A DNA stretch of 64,000 nt. Source: Planctomycetales bacterium ZRK34. Lineage in GTDB: Bacteria; Planctomycetota; Phycisphaerae; Phycisphaerales; Zrk34. The stretch is taken from the NCBI GenBank assembly GCA_014873095.1, contig CP050848.1:2849850-2913849 (forward strand), in the 5' to 3' direction. This document shows positions 55,581 through 64,000 of the stretch, in pieces. How positions within the stretch are numbered: position 1 is the stretch's first letter; the number at the start of each line of letters is the position of its first letter. The position numbers and the translations under genes are program-made. The notes below the pieces were generated by a model. It did not search any database. It was not told the DNA's origin and was given only the letters and a program-made list of their open reading frames with translations.

Positions 55581-57206
55581 GTGAGCGCGACGCGCAGTCA
55601 TAACGGATCGTATCGCTCCCGCATCACCGCCTGCCTGCTGGCGATGCTGGGGTTGAGTCTGGGCCTGCTGGCCGGTTGCGACATGGACTCCTTTGGTGAT
55701 CCTTCGGAAGTCGGCCGCTGGGAGAACACGCCGGTCGTGCTGCCGATCATCGAGCGCCTGGACGTCATCGATGAAGACGAAGAGCAGATCGCCGGTCTGT
55801 CGGAGATTCGTTCGGAAGACCTGGTGCCGGAGATTCGCGAGTACGAAGTCGGCCCCGGCGACATGCTCACGTTCACGATCTTCGAACTGATCACGCCCAA
55901 CGTTGAAACCGTTGTGACCCGCCGCGTCGACGAGCTCGGCTTCGTGCGCCTGCCGGTGATCGGTCAGCTCAAATGCGCCGGCCTCAGCAGCAAGCAGATC
56001 GAGCAACGCATCGTCGACATTCTCGACCCGGCGATTCTGCGCAACCCGACTGTCGCGGTCATCGTGCAGGAAGGTCGCCAGAAAACCTTCAGCATCATCG
56101 GCGGCGCCGCGACCGGCACCTACCAGATCGTGCAGAACAACTTCCGCCTGCTGGATGCCCTGGCAATCGCCCGCGCCCAGGTCACGGGGCTGGATCACGT
56201 GTATGTGATTCGCCAGGTGCCTCTGCTGCGTGAAGTCGAGCAGGGTTACAACCCCGAAGAAATCGAGCCCGGCACCCACCTGCCGCCGCTGGCGCCGAAG
56301 GAAAAGTCCGGCGAGTCGATGCCCGACAATTCGGCCGCCCCGGCTGGGGATGAAAAGTCCGGCGAAATGCTGGACCCGGCGAAGCTGATCGAAAGTCTCA
56401 GCGAAGGCCTGGATGAAAGCCAGAAGAAACCCGACGCGGACAAGCCGGCTGAACCCAAGCCCGCCCCGGCCCCGGAGAAGAAGGCCGAGCAAGGCGCTCC
56501 GGCGCCGGTAGCGCCCGGGTCGCCGGGCATGGCCGGCGCGCTGGACGAGCAGGCCGACGGCGAAGGCCGCTTCGTGAACATCAACGGCAAGTGGGTCTGG
56601 GTCAAGACCGAAGAAGCGCCCGCTGAGGCGGCTGCGGCCGGCGGCGATGACGTGCTGATGCCCCAGGCTGTTGAGCCCGGGCAGCTTCCCCCGCCGGATC
56701 AGATGGTCACGCAGCGCGTGATCGAAGTCGACGCCGAAGCGCTGGAGCGCGGCGAAGCGCGTTACAACATCGTGATCCGCCCCGGCGACGTGATCCGCAT
56801 TCCGTTCAACATCGCCGGCAACCTGTACATCGGCGGCCACATCGCCCGGCCCGGCACGTACAACCTGCCCGGTGAAAAGACGCTCACCCTCAAGCAACTG
56901 GTCATCAGCGCCGGCGGACTTGGCCCGGTGGCGATTCCCGAGCGCGTGGACCTGACCCGCCGCCTGGGCAAGGGCCAGGAAGCGACCGTTCGTCTGAACC
57001 TGCGGGCGATCTTCGAGGGTGTGCAGCCGGACATCTTCCTCAAGTCCAACGACACGATCAACGTCGGCACCAACGCGTACGCCAACTTCGCCTCGGTGAT
57101 CCGCAACTCGTTCCGGTTCAGCTACGGCTTCGGCTTCCTGCTGGACCGCAACTTCGGTTCGGACGTGCTGGGTCTGTCGGCTTCGGACCAGGCGCGACGT
57201 CGTTGA
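55581..57206 (+). CDS. Wza-like polysaccharide export lipoprotein
   Basis: Outer-membrane polysaccharide exporter. A lipoprotein signal peptide (lipobox LLAGC, Cys33) is followed by the Poly_export domain (YEVGPGDMLTFTIFEL) and an SLBB-like region (SIIGGAATGTYQI). An unusual ~150-residue Pro/Ala/Glu/Lys-rich insert (residues about 230-385; EPKPAPAPEKKAEQGAPAPV) comes next, and then a second SLBB-like half (IVIRPGDVIRIPFNIAGNLY, GGHIARPGTYNLPG). The length is 541 residues. The GTG at 55581 with AAAGGAG 6 bases upstream is the start. It heads the operon running to the window edge. Confidence 0.9.
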   Translation: MSATRSHNGSYRSRITACLLAMLGLSLGLLAGCDMDSFGDPSEVGRWENTPVVLPIIERLDVIDEDEEQIAGLSEIRSEDLVPEIREYEVGPGDMLTFTIFELITPNVETVVTRRVDELGFVRLPVIGQLKCAGLSSKQIEQRIVDILDPAILRNPTVAVIVQEGRQKTFSIIGGAATGTYQIVQNNFRLLDALAIARAQVTGLDHVYVIRQVPLLREVEQGYNPEEIEPGTHLPPLAPKEKSGESMPDNSAAPAGDEKSGEMLDPAKLIESLSEGLDESQKKPDADKPAEPKPAPAPEKKAEQGAPAPVAPGSPGMAGALDEQADGEGRFVNINGKWVWVKTEEAPAEAAAAGGDDVLMPQAVEPGQLPPPDQMVTQRVIEVDAEALERGEARYNIVIRPGDVIRIPFNIAGNLYIGGHIARPGTYNLPGEKTLTLKQLVISAGGLGPVAIPERVDLTRRLGKGQEATVRLNLRAIFEGVQPDIFLKSNDTINVGTNAYANFASVIRNSFRFSYGFGFLLDRNFGSDVLGLSASDQARRR

Positions 57207-57360
57207 GTCAGGGCGGCTTTGTGCCGCCTGAATGTGGCGCGGTTGGAGGACTGCGCCGGATGAGAAATTGGTAAGGATACCTTCGGGGTTGAACCCGCCT
57301 GCTTTGGCAGGCGTATGGTTCTGCAATCCCTAGAGCGCGGAACCTTCACAAGCGGAGCGG

Positions 57361-58305
57361 ATGAGCACAGTCAGCGTCACCAACTCGAAATCCACGAGGC
57401 AGCCAGCCTCGTCGGAGCGGCTGGGCCCCCTGATTGCCCCGCATGTGTGGCTGCGCATCGCGCTGATCGTCGCGGTGTTTGTTCCGCTGCACTGGGACAT
57501 CATCTGGCGGCTGATTCGCTTCGCCTGGACCGATGGCGACTGGTCGCATGCGTTCATCGTGCCGCTGATCAGCCTGTACTTCGTGCACCAGCGACGTGAC
57601 GACCTGCTGGCGATTTCACCGCGCACCTGCTGGTGGGGCCTGCCGCTGCTGCTGGCGGGCATGGCCGGGTATTTCCTGTCGATTTATCCGATCCGCAACG
57701 ACATGCTCAAGGGTTATTTCATGATCCTTGAGATCTTCGCGATCGTGTTGATGCTGGCCGGGCCGCGGGTGATCGCGGTGACCTGGCTGCCGATTCTGTA
57801 CCTGGCTTTCGCGGTGAAGGTCAGTCAGAAGTACTGGACGATCATCGCTGAGAAATTGCAGTTTCTCGCGGCCAAGTCGTCGGTGGTGACGCTTCAACTG
57901 TTCGGCATCGACGCGACCGTCTCGGGCACCACGATCGACCTGTGGCACGGGATGGAGCCGCTGGGCTCGCTGAACGTGGCCGAAGCGTGTAGCGGGCTGC
58001 GGATGCTGATGACATTCATCGCGCTGGGTGTGGCGATGGCGTATGTGTGGGATCGTCCGTGGTGGGCGCGACTGACGATGGTGTTGCTGACGCTGCCGAT
58101 CGCAGTGGCGGTCAATGTCGGGCGCGTGACGGTGATCGGCCTGCTGTACCTGATCGATCCGAAATACTCTGAAGGCGACTTTCACGTGTTCATGGGCATG
58201 CTGATGCTGATCCCGGCCTGCGGGTTGTTTCTGCTGCTGGGCTGGGTGTTGAACAAGATCGTGCTGTACGTGCCGGAATCGAAGAAGAAGGAGGCTGAAG
58301 CATGA
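57361..58305 (+). CDS. exosortase (PEP-CTERM sorting protease)
   Basis: A 314-residue integral membrane protease-transpeptidase with about eight helices. The catalytic Cys210 is in NVAEACSGLRMLM, Arg255 in VNVGRVTVIG and His275 in DFHVFMGML, the triad of the exosortase family. It cleaves PEP-CTERM tails, probably attaching proteins to the surface or matrix. The stop overlaps the next ATG by 4 bases. Three PEP-CTERM proteins are in the same window (20961, 35056, 36882). The exact Xrt subtype cannot be set by eye. Confidence 0.94.
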   Translation: MSTVSVTNSKSTRQPASSERLGPLIAPHVWLRIALIVAVFVPLHWDIIWRLIRFAWTDGDWSHAFIVPLISLYFVHQRRDDLLAISPRTCWWGLPLLLAGMAGYFLSIYPIRNDMLKGYFMILEIFAIVLMLAGPRVIAVTWLPILYLAFAVKVSQKYWTIIAEKLQFLAAKSSVVTLQLFGIDATVSGTTIDLWHGMEPLGSLNVAEACSGLRMLMTFIALGVAMAYVWDRPWWARLTMVLLTLPIAVAVNVGRVTVIGLLYLIDPKYSEGDFHVFMGMLMLIPACGLFLLLGWVLNKIVLYVPESKKKEAEA

Positions 58306-59126
58306 GCCTCCGCAAGGCATTCAATCCGTCGACGATCATTGTGCTGATCGTTCTGTTTGCGGGCCTGATCGGGCTGCAATCGGTGGTTAGCGCTTTCGAA
58401 TTGTTTTTGATGAAGGACCCGATCTCGCTGCGGCGGCGGCTGTATCTGCTGCCCGAGCGTGTGGGGCCTTATCAGAAGGTCGGCGAGGAAACGCTCAGCA
58501 AGGAAATCGTCGAAGAACTGGGCACCGAGCAGTACATCTCGTGGACGTATCAGGACACGAACCTGCTGCCGGATCAGCCCGGCGCGATGCTGCGTCTGCA
58601 CGTGGCGTATTACACGGGCACACCCGACGCGGTGCCGCACGTGCCGGAGCGTTGCTACGTCGGCGGGGGCGCGACGCCGCGCGACATCGCGCAGGTGACG
58701 ATCCCGCTGCAGTCGCCGCTGATCTACAAAGGTGAAGACGGCCAGCCGCTGGTGACCGACTCGATGGGGCGCGTGGTGCGGCTGCCGTCGACGGAGGTGC
58801 CGGTGCGGATGTTCGACTTCATCCCGCACGGCGGCAAGGCGGAGCAGCAGGCGACGGTGCTCTATTTTTTCGCTGCTAACGGTAGCTTCACAGCCATCCC
58901 CGAACATGTGCGGGCGCTGGTGTTCGATCTGAGCAGCCAATACGCCTATTGGTGCAAGATTGAGGTGCTGCCGCACGGCGTGACGGATCACGAAAAAGCC
59001 CAACAGGTCGTCGGCGCGTTTTTGTCGAAGATGCTGCCGGAGATCATGGGCTGTCTGCCGGACTGGCACGAGGTGCGGGCCGGCAACTACCCGGTGAAGA
59101 AGACCCCGAAGAAGACGACCCCCTGA
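58302..59126 (+). CDS. EpsI-family exosortase-associated protein
   Basis: A 274-residue protein with one N-terminal helix (STIIVLIVLFAGLIGLQSVV) and a periplasmic domain. The EpsI signature is HVPERCYVGGGATPRD, followed by VLYFFAANGSF and YAYWCKIEVL. It is translationally coupled to the exosortase by an ATGA overlap. EpsI proteins usually accompany or are fused to exosortases in exopolysaccharide clusters; the biochemical role is unclear. Confidence 0.88.
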   Translation: MSLRKAFNPSTIIVLIVLFAGLIGLQSVVSAFELFLMKDPISLRRRLYLLPERVGPYQKVGEETLSKEIVEELGTEQYISWTYQDTNLLPDQPGAMLRLHVAYYTGTPDAVPHVPERCYVGGGATPRDIAQVTIPLQSPLIYKGEDGQPLVTDSMGRVVRLPSTEVPVRMFDFIPHGGKAEQQATVLYFFAANGSFTAIPEHVRALVFDLSSQYAYWCKIEVLPHGVTDHEKAQQVVGAFLSKMLPEIMGCLPDWHEVRAGNYPVKKTPKKTTP

Positions 59127-59148
59127 CTTTAGCGTTTCGGAGCCGATC

Positions 59149-62100
59149 ATGGCTGGTAAAGTGAATACGAACTTCGTCGCCATCCTGGCGGCCGTGCTGG
59201 TGGCGGTCACCGCGGTGCTGGTCGGGGCGTGGTACTTCGCCACGCGGCACGATCCCGCCGAGTACATCGCGCGCGGCGATGTGATGATGCAGAGCGGCAA
59301 CTATGAGCAGGCCGCCCAGAACTACGGCCGGGCGTATCGCGAAGATTCGACCAGCCCGCTGATCATGCTCAAGTACACCGAAGCCGTGGCGAAGATTCCC
59401 GCGGAAACCACCCAGGCGATGACCGATCGCGTCAAGCAGATACTCAGCTTCTGGGAGAAGATCATTTCCGTGGCGCCGACCAGTCCGCAGGCCATCGAGG
59501 CCCAGGACCGGCTGATGAATTACTACCACGACGCGGCGGGTATGTTCGGCTCGGATCGCTACTGGACCCACCTCTACAACACCGCCGACGATATCGTCAA
59601 CAACGTCAACACCACCGACACCGCCAAGGCGCAGGCCCGCAAGTATCGCGGATTGTCACTGGTCAACCGCATGGGCCGCATGGAAGTCGATCAGGCCACA
59701 CGCGACCAGGCGTTGGAGGATCTGACCGCCGCATACGAGGCCGAGCCGGATGACCCCGAGCTCCCCTACGCCCTGGCCCAGTGGAAACTGCACGAAGCCC
59801 AGAACGTTCGTCGCAGCAGCAATGACCAGAAAGCCGACGCGCTGGCCGATGAAGCGGTCGCGGTCGTCAGTCAGTTCGCCGAGGCCCATCCGGAGTCCGC
59901 CGCCGCCAAGCTGAACCTGGTGCGCATTCTTCTGGTCTCGCGGCAGACCGACCAGGCCAAGGCGCTTCTGCAGGAACTCGAACAGCACATCGGTGAAACC
60001 GACGACATCGACCTCGGCCTGCAGGTCGCCAACTACCTGGTGATGCTCGATCGCGAACCGGTGGCCGACGAAGCCGGCCGCACCCGCACCATCAACGGCC
60101 GCCTCCGCGAAGAAAAGATTCTGCGGCAGTTGCTGGCCAATCACCCCGACAGCGTGCGTCTGCAGTATGAACTCGCCGACAACCTGATCAATCAGGCTCG
60201 CCGCGCCGAAGCGGCGCCGCTGCTGCTGGGCGCCATCGAGCAGCGCCCCGCCACGGCGAACATCCGCGACCAGCGCGATTCATACCTGCAACTGGTGGCC
60301 ATCGACAAGCTGGCCGATCTTTACCTGGCGCAGCGCGAAGCCAGCGCCGATGTCCGCCAGCGCGACGACCTGCTGGCCAAAACCGAGCAGTTGCTCGAGC
60401 AGATGCGTCAGCGGACCGACGAGTCGGCGATGCAGCTCGATCTGCTCGAAGGCAAGATCGCCATGGCCAAGGGCGACTTCATCACCGCCGATCAGAAGCT
60501 CAACGCGGCCAGCGAAAAAGCTTCCAACAATCGCCCGGAAATTCTGATTCTTCAAGCCCGCGCCCTGCGCCAGCTTGGTCAGCTTGGCGCGGCGCGCGAT
60601 CGACTGACGATGGCGCTGAACCTGCCTGCGGGACGGCGGTACTGGCCGGTGTATCGCGAGCTGGCGACGCTCGAGTTGAAGCTGAATCGACCCGACCAGG
60701 CGATGACGCATATTCAGCATGTGCTCGATGCGGTGCCGGGTGACACCGAAGCGCTGCAGCTGAAAGCGTCGATCATGGCCCAGCAGTTTTCAGAACTGGC
60801 CAAGCAGAACTCGTCGCAGGCGGCGGGCAAGCTCAAGGACGCGATCGCCATTCTCGAAACCCTGCCCAACGCCGACGAGCGCCCCGTGCGTTTGCAGTTG
60901 GCGCAGCTTTACCAGGCGATGGGCCGCAGCGAGGAAGTGCGCAATCTGCTGGAGCCGCTGCTCAAGGAGAACCCGAAGGACTTTCTCGCGTTGCGTGAGT
61001 TGCTTCGCAGCGACCTGGCCGAAGGTCGCAAGGACGAAGCCGCCGCCCGCATCGACCAGGCGCTGACCGTGCAGGATGACCCCAAGACGGTCAAGGCCCT
61101 GAAGATGATGCGTGATCAGCTTACCGGTCAGTCGACCGGTACCGTCGGCGGGCAGATCGAAGACCTGCTGGCCACGGAGCAGGATCCGTTCCAGCGAGCG
61201 ATCTGGATGTACAGCTACCACGCACAGGCCGGCGATCAGGCCAAGGCCGACGCCGCGCTGGCCGAAGCCGAGAAGATGAAACCCGATGACCCGGCCGTGC
61301 TGCGGGCGAAGCTGACGCGAGCGATGGCTCATCGTGACTGGCCCGAGGCTGAGCGGATCGCCGAGCGGGCCGGCAAGCTGGACCTCGACGACGCCCAGGG
61401 CATGTTCTGGATCGGCGAGGTCGAACTGCAGCGGGCGCGTTACACGCAGGCGGTGGCGACATTGAATCGCGGTGTGAGTCTACGGCCGCGCTACTCCGAC
61501 GGGTGGCGACTGCTGGGCCAGGCGCGCCTGGAATCCGGCGACCTGGTCGGCGCTGAAGCGGCGCTGAAGCGGGCCCTGGAGCTTCGCCCCAACAATGTTG
61601 ACGCATTGAAGATTCAGTACCGTCTGCATGACAAGCGCGGCAACGAGCAGCTCGCCTTGCAGACGCTCGAACAGGCTGTCGAATTCGCCCCGCGCGATCG
61701 CGCCCTGTATGAAGCCTACCTCAACTATCTCACCGAGCACGGTCAGGCCGATCGGGCGCTGAAGCTCCGTGAGCGTATGGCTGAAGTGGCGCCCAACGAT
61801 CAGACCAACCGCCGGGCGCTGGCGGCGCTTTACGAAAGGCTTGGCCAGTCCGACAAGGCCCAGCAGCAGCTTGATCAGTTGATGCAGTCGGGTTCCAACT
61901 CGCTGGCGAACATCCGCGCGATGGCTGAGTATCACCGCCACCGCGGTCAGATCCAAGAAGGGCAGAAACTGCTGGTCGACTACATCGGGCAGCGCGGCGA
62001 CAAGGTCACGGCTGAGGACTGGCTGGTATTGGCCCGCTACCTGCGCGAGGCGGATCGCGCCGAGCAGGCTGAGGCGGCGTATCGGCGTGCGATCGCGATC

Positions 62101-63765
62101 GAAGACGAAACGGTGATGCCGGCGACGCGCGAGCTGGGCGACTGGATGTTTGCCCATGAGCAGCATCTCAAGGCGGCCGAGTTGTACGAGCGGTTGCTGA
62201 CGGTGACGCGCGAGCCGCGCGTGGCCCGGCGTTACATTGAAACACTGGTGCGCTCGGGGCAGTTTGAAAAAGGTCACGAGCAGCTGAAGCGCTTCGTCAC
62301 TGAGCATGGCCAGGATGTGCAGACCGCGCTGCTGGAAGGCCTGATTCTCTCGAACCTCGGCGCCGAGCATCGCGATGACGCCGAACGCGCCTACGACCGG
62401 GCGGTGCAACTCGGCGACGGCAATGCGCAGGCGCACCTGTATCGCGCCCGCTTCCACTTCAACAGCGACGACCCCGCCACGCAGGCGCAGGTCCGCAGCG
62501 ACCTGCAGCGCGCCATTGTGTTGGACCCGTCGCTGCTGACCGCCCGCAAGATGCTCATCAGCTATTACCTGGACCCGCGCCGCAACGACGCTCAGAGCGC
62601 GATCGACGAGTTTGTTCGAGCCATCGATCAGTCCCCCGCGAGCGTTGATCTGCGCGTGGCTCTGGCGCAGCTGTATCTTCAGCAGAAGCGCTATACCGAT
62701 ATGGACCGCCTGCTTGATGAATCCGTCAAGCTGCTGCCGGGTCAGGCCAACTGGCGCCAGCTTCGCGCCGCGTCCTACACGCAGCAGGGCCAGTCCGATC
62801 GTGCCATCGTCGAACTGGCCGCCGCCTACAAGCAGCAGCCCTCGGCGGTGACGCTGACTCAGTATGCCAACGCACTGCTGGACGCCAAGCGTTACACCGA
62901 TGCGATGGGCGTGTTGGACGAGCACGCCGAGGTGACCGCCAAGGTGGCGTTGCTTCAGGCGCAGCGTGCCCGGGCGCTGGCGGGGACTGATCGCCACGAT
63001 ATGGCCGTCGCGTCATTCAACAAGGCCCTGGATCTGGCCGCCGGGGATATGGCGGGGATCAACCGCGTCGTCGATCAGCTTCGCGCCGCTTTCAGCGAAG
63101 ATCAGATGTTGAGCCTGCTGGATCAGCGGGCCGCAGCGGACAAGACCGGGCTGACCAGCCTGATCGTCGCCCAGACCCTTGCGGAAAAGGCCCAGTACTC
63201 GCAGGCTGTCGAGCGGCTGATTCAGCTTCGTCAGCAGCTTGAACCCGCCAGCCCCATGCATCGGGCCGCGATGCAGTTGCTGGCCACAGCCTATTACCAG
63301 ATGCAGCTTTACGACAAAGCCTGGCCCGTGTACGAGGCCCTGCTGAAGGTTCAGCCCAATGATGTTTCCGTGCTCAACAACGCCGCCTACCTGCTGGCTG
63401 AAAACCTGAATCAGCCGGGCAAGGCGCTGCCGCTGGCCGAGCGTGCCGCCGAACTGGCCCCCAAGCAAGCTTTGGCCCAGGCCAGTATTCTCGACACCCT
63501 GGGCTGGGTACAATTCCGTAACGGCAGCGTTGACCGGGCGGAGCTGACGCTTCGGCGTTCGATTCAGCTTCACCCGTTAGCGCCGGTGCATCTGCATCTG
63601 GCCCGGGTTCTGATTAAGAAACAGCAGACCGACGCGGCGCGTCAGCAGATCAATGCCGCGCGGCGTCTGGCTGAAGAAACTCACGACGACGACATGATCA
63701 AGCAGGCCGGCGACCTGCTGGAAAAGATCGATCACAGCGCCGCTCAGGGAGCCGCGACCCCATGA
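59149..63765 (+). CDS. giant TPR-repeat protein of the exosortase/EPS locus
   Basis: A 1538-residue protein with an N-terminal anchor helix (ILAAVLVAVTAVLVGAWYF). The rest is dozens of TPR-like helical hairpins (for example SDGWRLLGQARLESGDLVGA, EAALKRALELRPNN, VLNNAAYLLAENLNQPGKAL). Long TPR proteins of this kind accompany exosortase loci and probably scaffold the export machinery. It overlaps the following chain-length gene by 4 bases (ATGA), so it belongs to the same operon. Confidence 0.9.
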   Translation: MAGKVNTNFVAILAAVLVAVTAVLVGAWYFATRHDPAEYIARGDVMMQSGNYEQAAQNYGRAYREDSTSPLIMLKYTEAVAKIPAETTQAMTDRVKQILSFWEKIISVAPTSPQAIEAQDRLMNYYHDAAGMFGSDRYWTHLYNTADDIVNNVNTTDTAKAQARKYRGLSLVNRMGRMEVDQATRDQALEDLTAAYEAEPDDPELPYALAQWKLHEAQNVRRSSNDQKADALADEAVAVVSQFAEAHPESAAAKLNLVRILLVSRQTDQAKALLQELEQHIGETDDIDLGLQVANYLVMLDREPVADEAGRTRTINGRLREEKILRQLLANHPDSVRLQYELADNLINQARRAEAAPLLLGAIEQRPATANIRDQRDSYLQLVAIDKLADLYLAQREASADVRQRDDLLAKTEQLLEQMRQRTDESAMQLDLLEGKIAMAKGDFITADQKLNAASEKASNNRPEILILQARALRQLGQLGAARDRLTMALNLPAGRRYWPVYRELATLELKLNRPDQAMTHIQHVLDAVPGDTEALQLKASIMAQQFSELAKQNSSQAAGKLKDAIAILETLPNADERPVRLQLAQLYQAMGRSEEVRNLLEPLLKENPKDFLALRELLRSDLAEGRKDEAAARIDQALTVQDDPKTVKALKMMRDQLTGQSTGTVGGQIEDLLATEQDPFQRAIWMYSYHAQAGDQAKADAALAEAEKMKPDDPAVLRAKLTRAMAHRDWPEAERIAERAGKLDLDDAQGMFWIGEVELQRARYTQAVATLNRGVSLRPRYSDGWRLLGQARLESGDLVGAEAALKRALELRPNNVDALKIQYRLHDKRGNEQLALQTLEQAVEFAPRDRALYEAYLNYLTEHGQADRALKLRERMAEVAPNDQTNRRALAALYERLGQSDKAQQQLDQLMQSGSNSLANIRAMAEYHRHRGQIQEGQKLLVDYIGQRGDKVTAEDWLVLARYLREADRAEQAEAAYRRAIAIEDETVMPATRELGDWMFAHEQHLKAAELYERLLTVTREPRVARRYIETLVRSGQFEKGHEQLKRFVTEHGQDVQTALLEGLILSNLGAEHRDDAERAYDRAVQLGDGNAQAHLYRARFHFNSDDPATQAQVRSDLQRAIVLDPSLLTARKMLISYYLDPRRNDAQSAIDEFVRAIDQSPASVDLRVALAQLYLQQKRYTDMDRLLDESVKLLPGQANWRQLRAASYTQQGQSDRAIVELAAAYKQQPSAVTLTQYANALLDAKRYTDAMGVLDEHAEVTAKVALLQAQRARALAGTDRHDMAVASFNKALDLAAGDMAGINRVVDQLRAAFSEDQMLSLLDQRAAADKTGLTSLIVAQTLAEKAQYSQAVERLIQLRQQLEPASPMHRAAMQLLATAYYQMQLYDKAWPVYEALLKVQPNDVSVLNNAAYLLAENLNQPGKALPLAERAAELAPKQALAQASILDTLGWVQFRNGSVDRAELTLRRSIQLHPLAPVHLHLARVLIKKQQTDAARQQINAARRLAEETHDDDMIKQAGDLLEKIDHSAAQGAATP

Positions 63766-64000
63766 ATTCTCACCATGCCGCCCACATCACCGAAATCACT
63801 CCGACCAAGGCCGGCTCACCTGCGACGCCGCGCCTCACCCCCGTCGACCCGTTGCGCCTGTTGCGTCGCTATCGCACCCTGCTGATCGTCATGACCCTGC
63901 TGGGCGCGATCGTCGGCGGCGTCACGACCTTCATCCTCGCCAAGGTCGCCCCCGAGTACCAGGCCGCCGCCACGCTCCGCGTCATCGGCCAGATGACCAA
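63762..64000 (+). CDS. Wzz/GumC-type chain-length determinant, 3' partial
   Basis: Starts ATG at 63762, overlapping the TPR-protein stop, and runs off the window after 79 residues. A Thr/Pro-rich N-terminus leads to DPLRLLRRYRTLLIVMTLLG then AIVGGVTTFILA, the first membrane helix of Wzz-type polysaccharide co-polymerases, followed by PEYQAAATLRV. It may continue into a tyrosine kinase domain beyond the window, as is common in such loci. Confidence 0.85.
   Translation, partial: MNSHHAAHITEITPTKAGSPATPRLTPVDPLRLLRRYRTLLIVMTLLGAIVGGVTTFILAKVAPEYQAAATLRVIGQMT

Noticed and set aside
55557..57326. 589-codon minus-strand ORF opposite the polysaccharide exporter
   Set aside because: Shadow frame; the plus strand has a lipobox, a ribosome binding site and export-domain motifs.

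Overview
The window looks like a chromosome segment of a GC-rich planctomycete, most likely class Phycisphaerae. This is inferred from the mix of PEP-CTERM secreted proteins with an exosortase locus, a prepilin-type secreted protein with a C-terminal DG motif, a formylglycine sulfatase beside a large cytochrome-c/discoidin protein, and an Sdh1-like succinate dehydrogenase. No rRNA, tRNA or CRISPR array was found. Coding density is high on both strands, and most long ORFs opposite real genes are GC-rich shadows.

Layout. 1-9 kb: the end of a large membrane-anchored protein, an unknown protein, a photolyase, an isolated atpD with its own promoter and terminator, and small membrane, GDSL, MscS and UbiA-like proteins. 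9.7-14 kb: a sulfatase and a discoidin/beta-propeller/cytochrome-c protein. 14-18.7 kb: sdhCAB with a Cys/His-rich anchor, then a DNA methyltransferase. 18.7-20.7 kb: ribF-nrnA. 21-26 kb: a PEP-CTERM protein, a prepilin-like protein, a membrane protein and an RsbU-type phosphatase. 26-28.4 kb: a methyltransferase with gatC-gatA. 28.6-31.7 kb: SYLF lipoprotein, ppa, yajQ, a hibernation factor and a His/Arg-rich secreted protein. 31.7-34.9 kb: gyrA, then a STAS gene and a 34-residue membrane peptide. 35-38.7 kb: two PEP-CTERM proteins with twin terminators. 38.8-45.8 kb: an FtsJ-like methyltransferase, secreted proteins, a tandem paralog pair, sppA, and mraZ with a textbook promoter.

46-53.3 kb is the accessory part. 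A LuxR-type regulator is followed by an IS110-family element whose non-coding left end carries a perfect 12-bp stem (candidate bridge RNA). Next come an FHA-cyclase fusion and a carbohydrate esterase. A complete, AT-richer type II restriction-modification island follows: vsr, a 66-residue protein, a GIY-YIG nuclease, an XRE controller with a symmetric operator, and a C5-cytosine methyltransferase. lipA lies at 54.4-55.3 kb, bracketed by direct repeats.

From 55.6 kb to the edge runs an exopolysaccharide/exosortase operon: a Wza-like lipoprotein, exosortase, EpsI-like protein, a 1538-residue TPR protein and the start of a Wzz-like chain-length protein. The exosortase is a plausible processing enzyme for the three PEP-CTERM proteins in the same window. 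Dispersed palindromic repeats are scattered through the intergenic spaces, including four copies of a two-hairpins-inside-an-outer-stem design.
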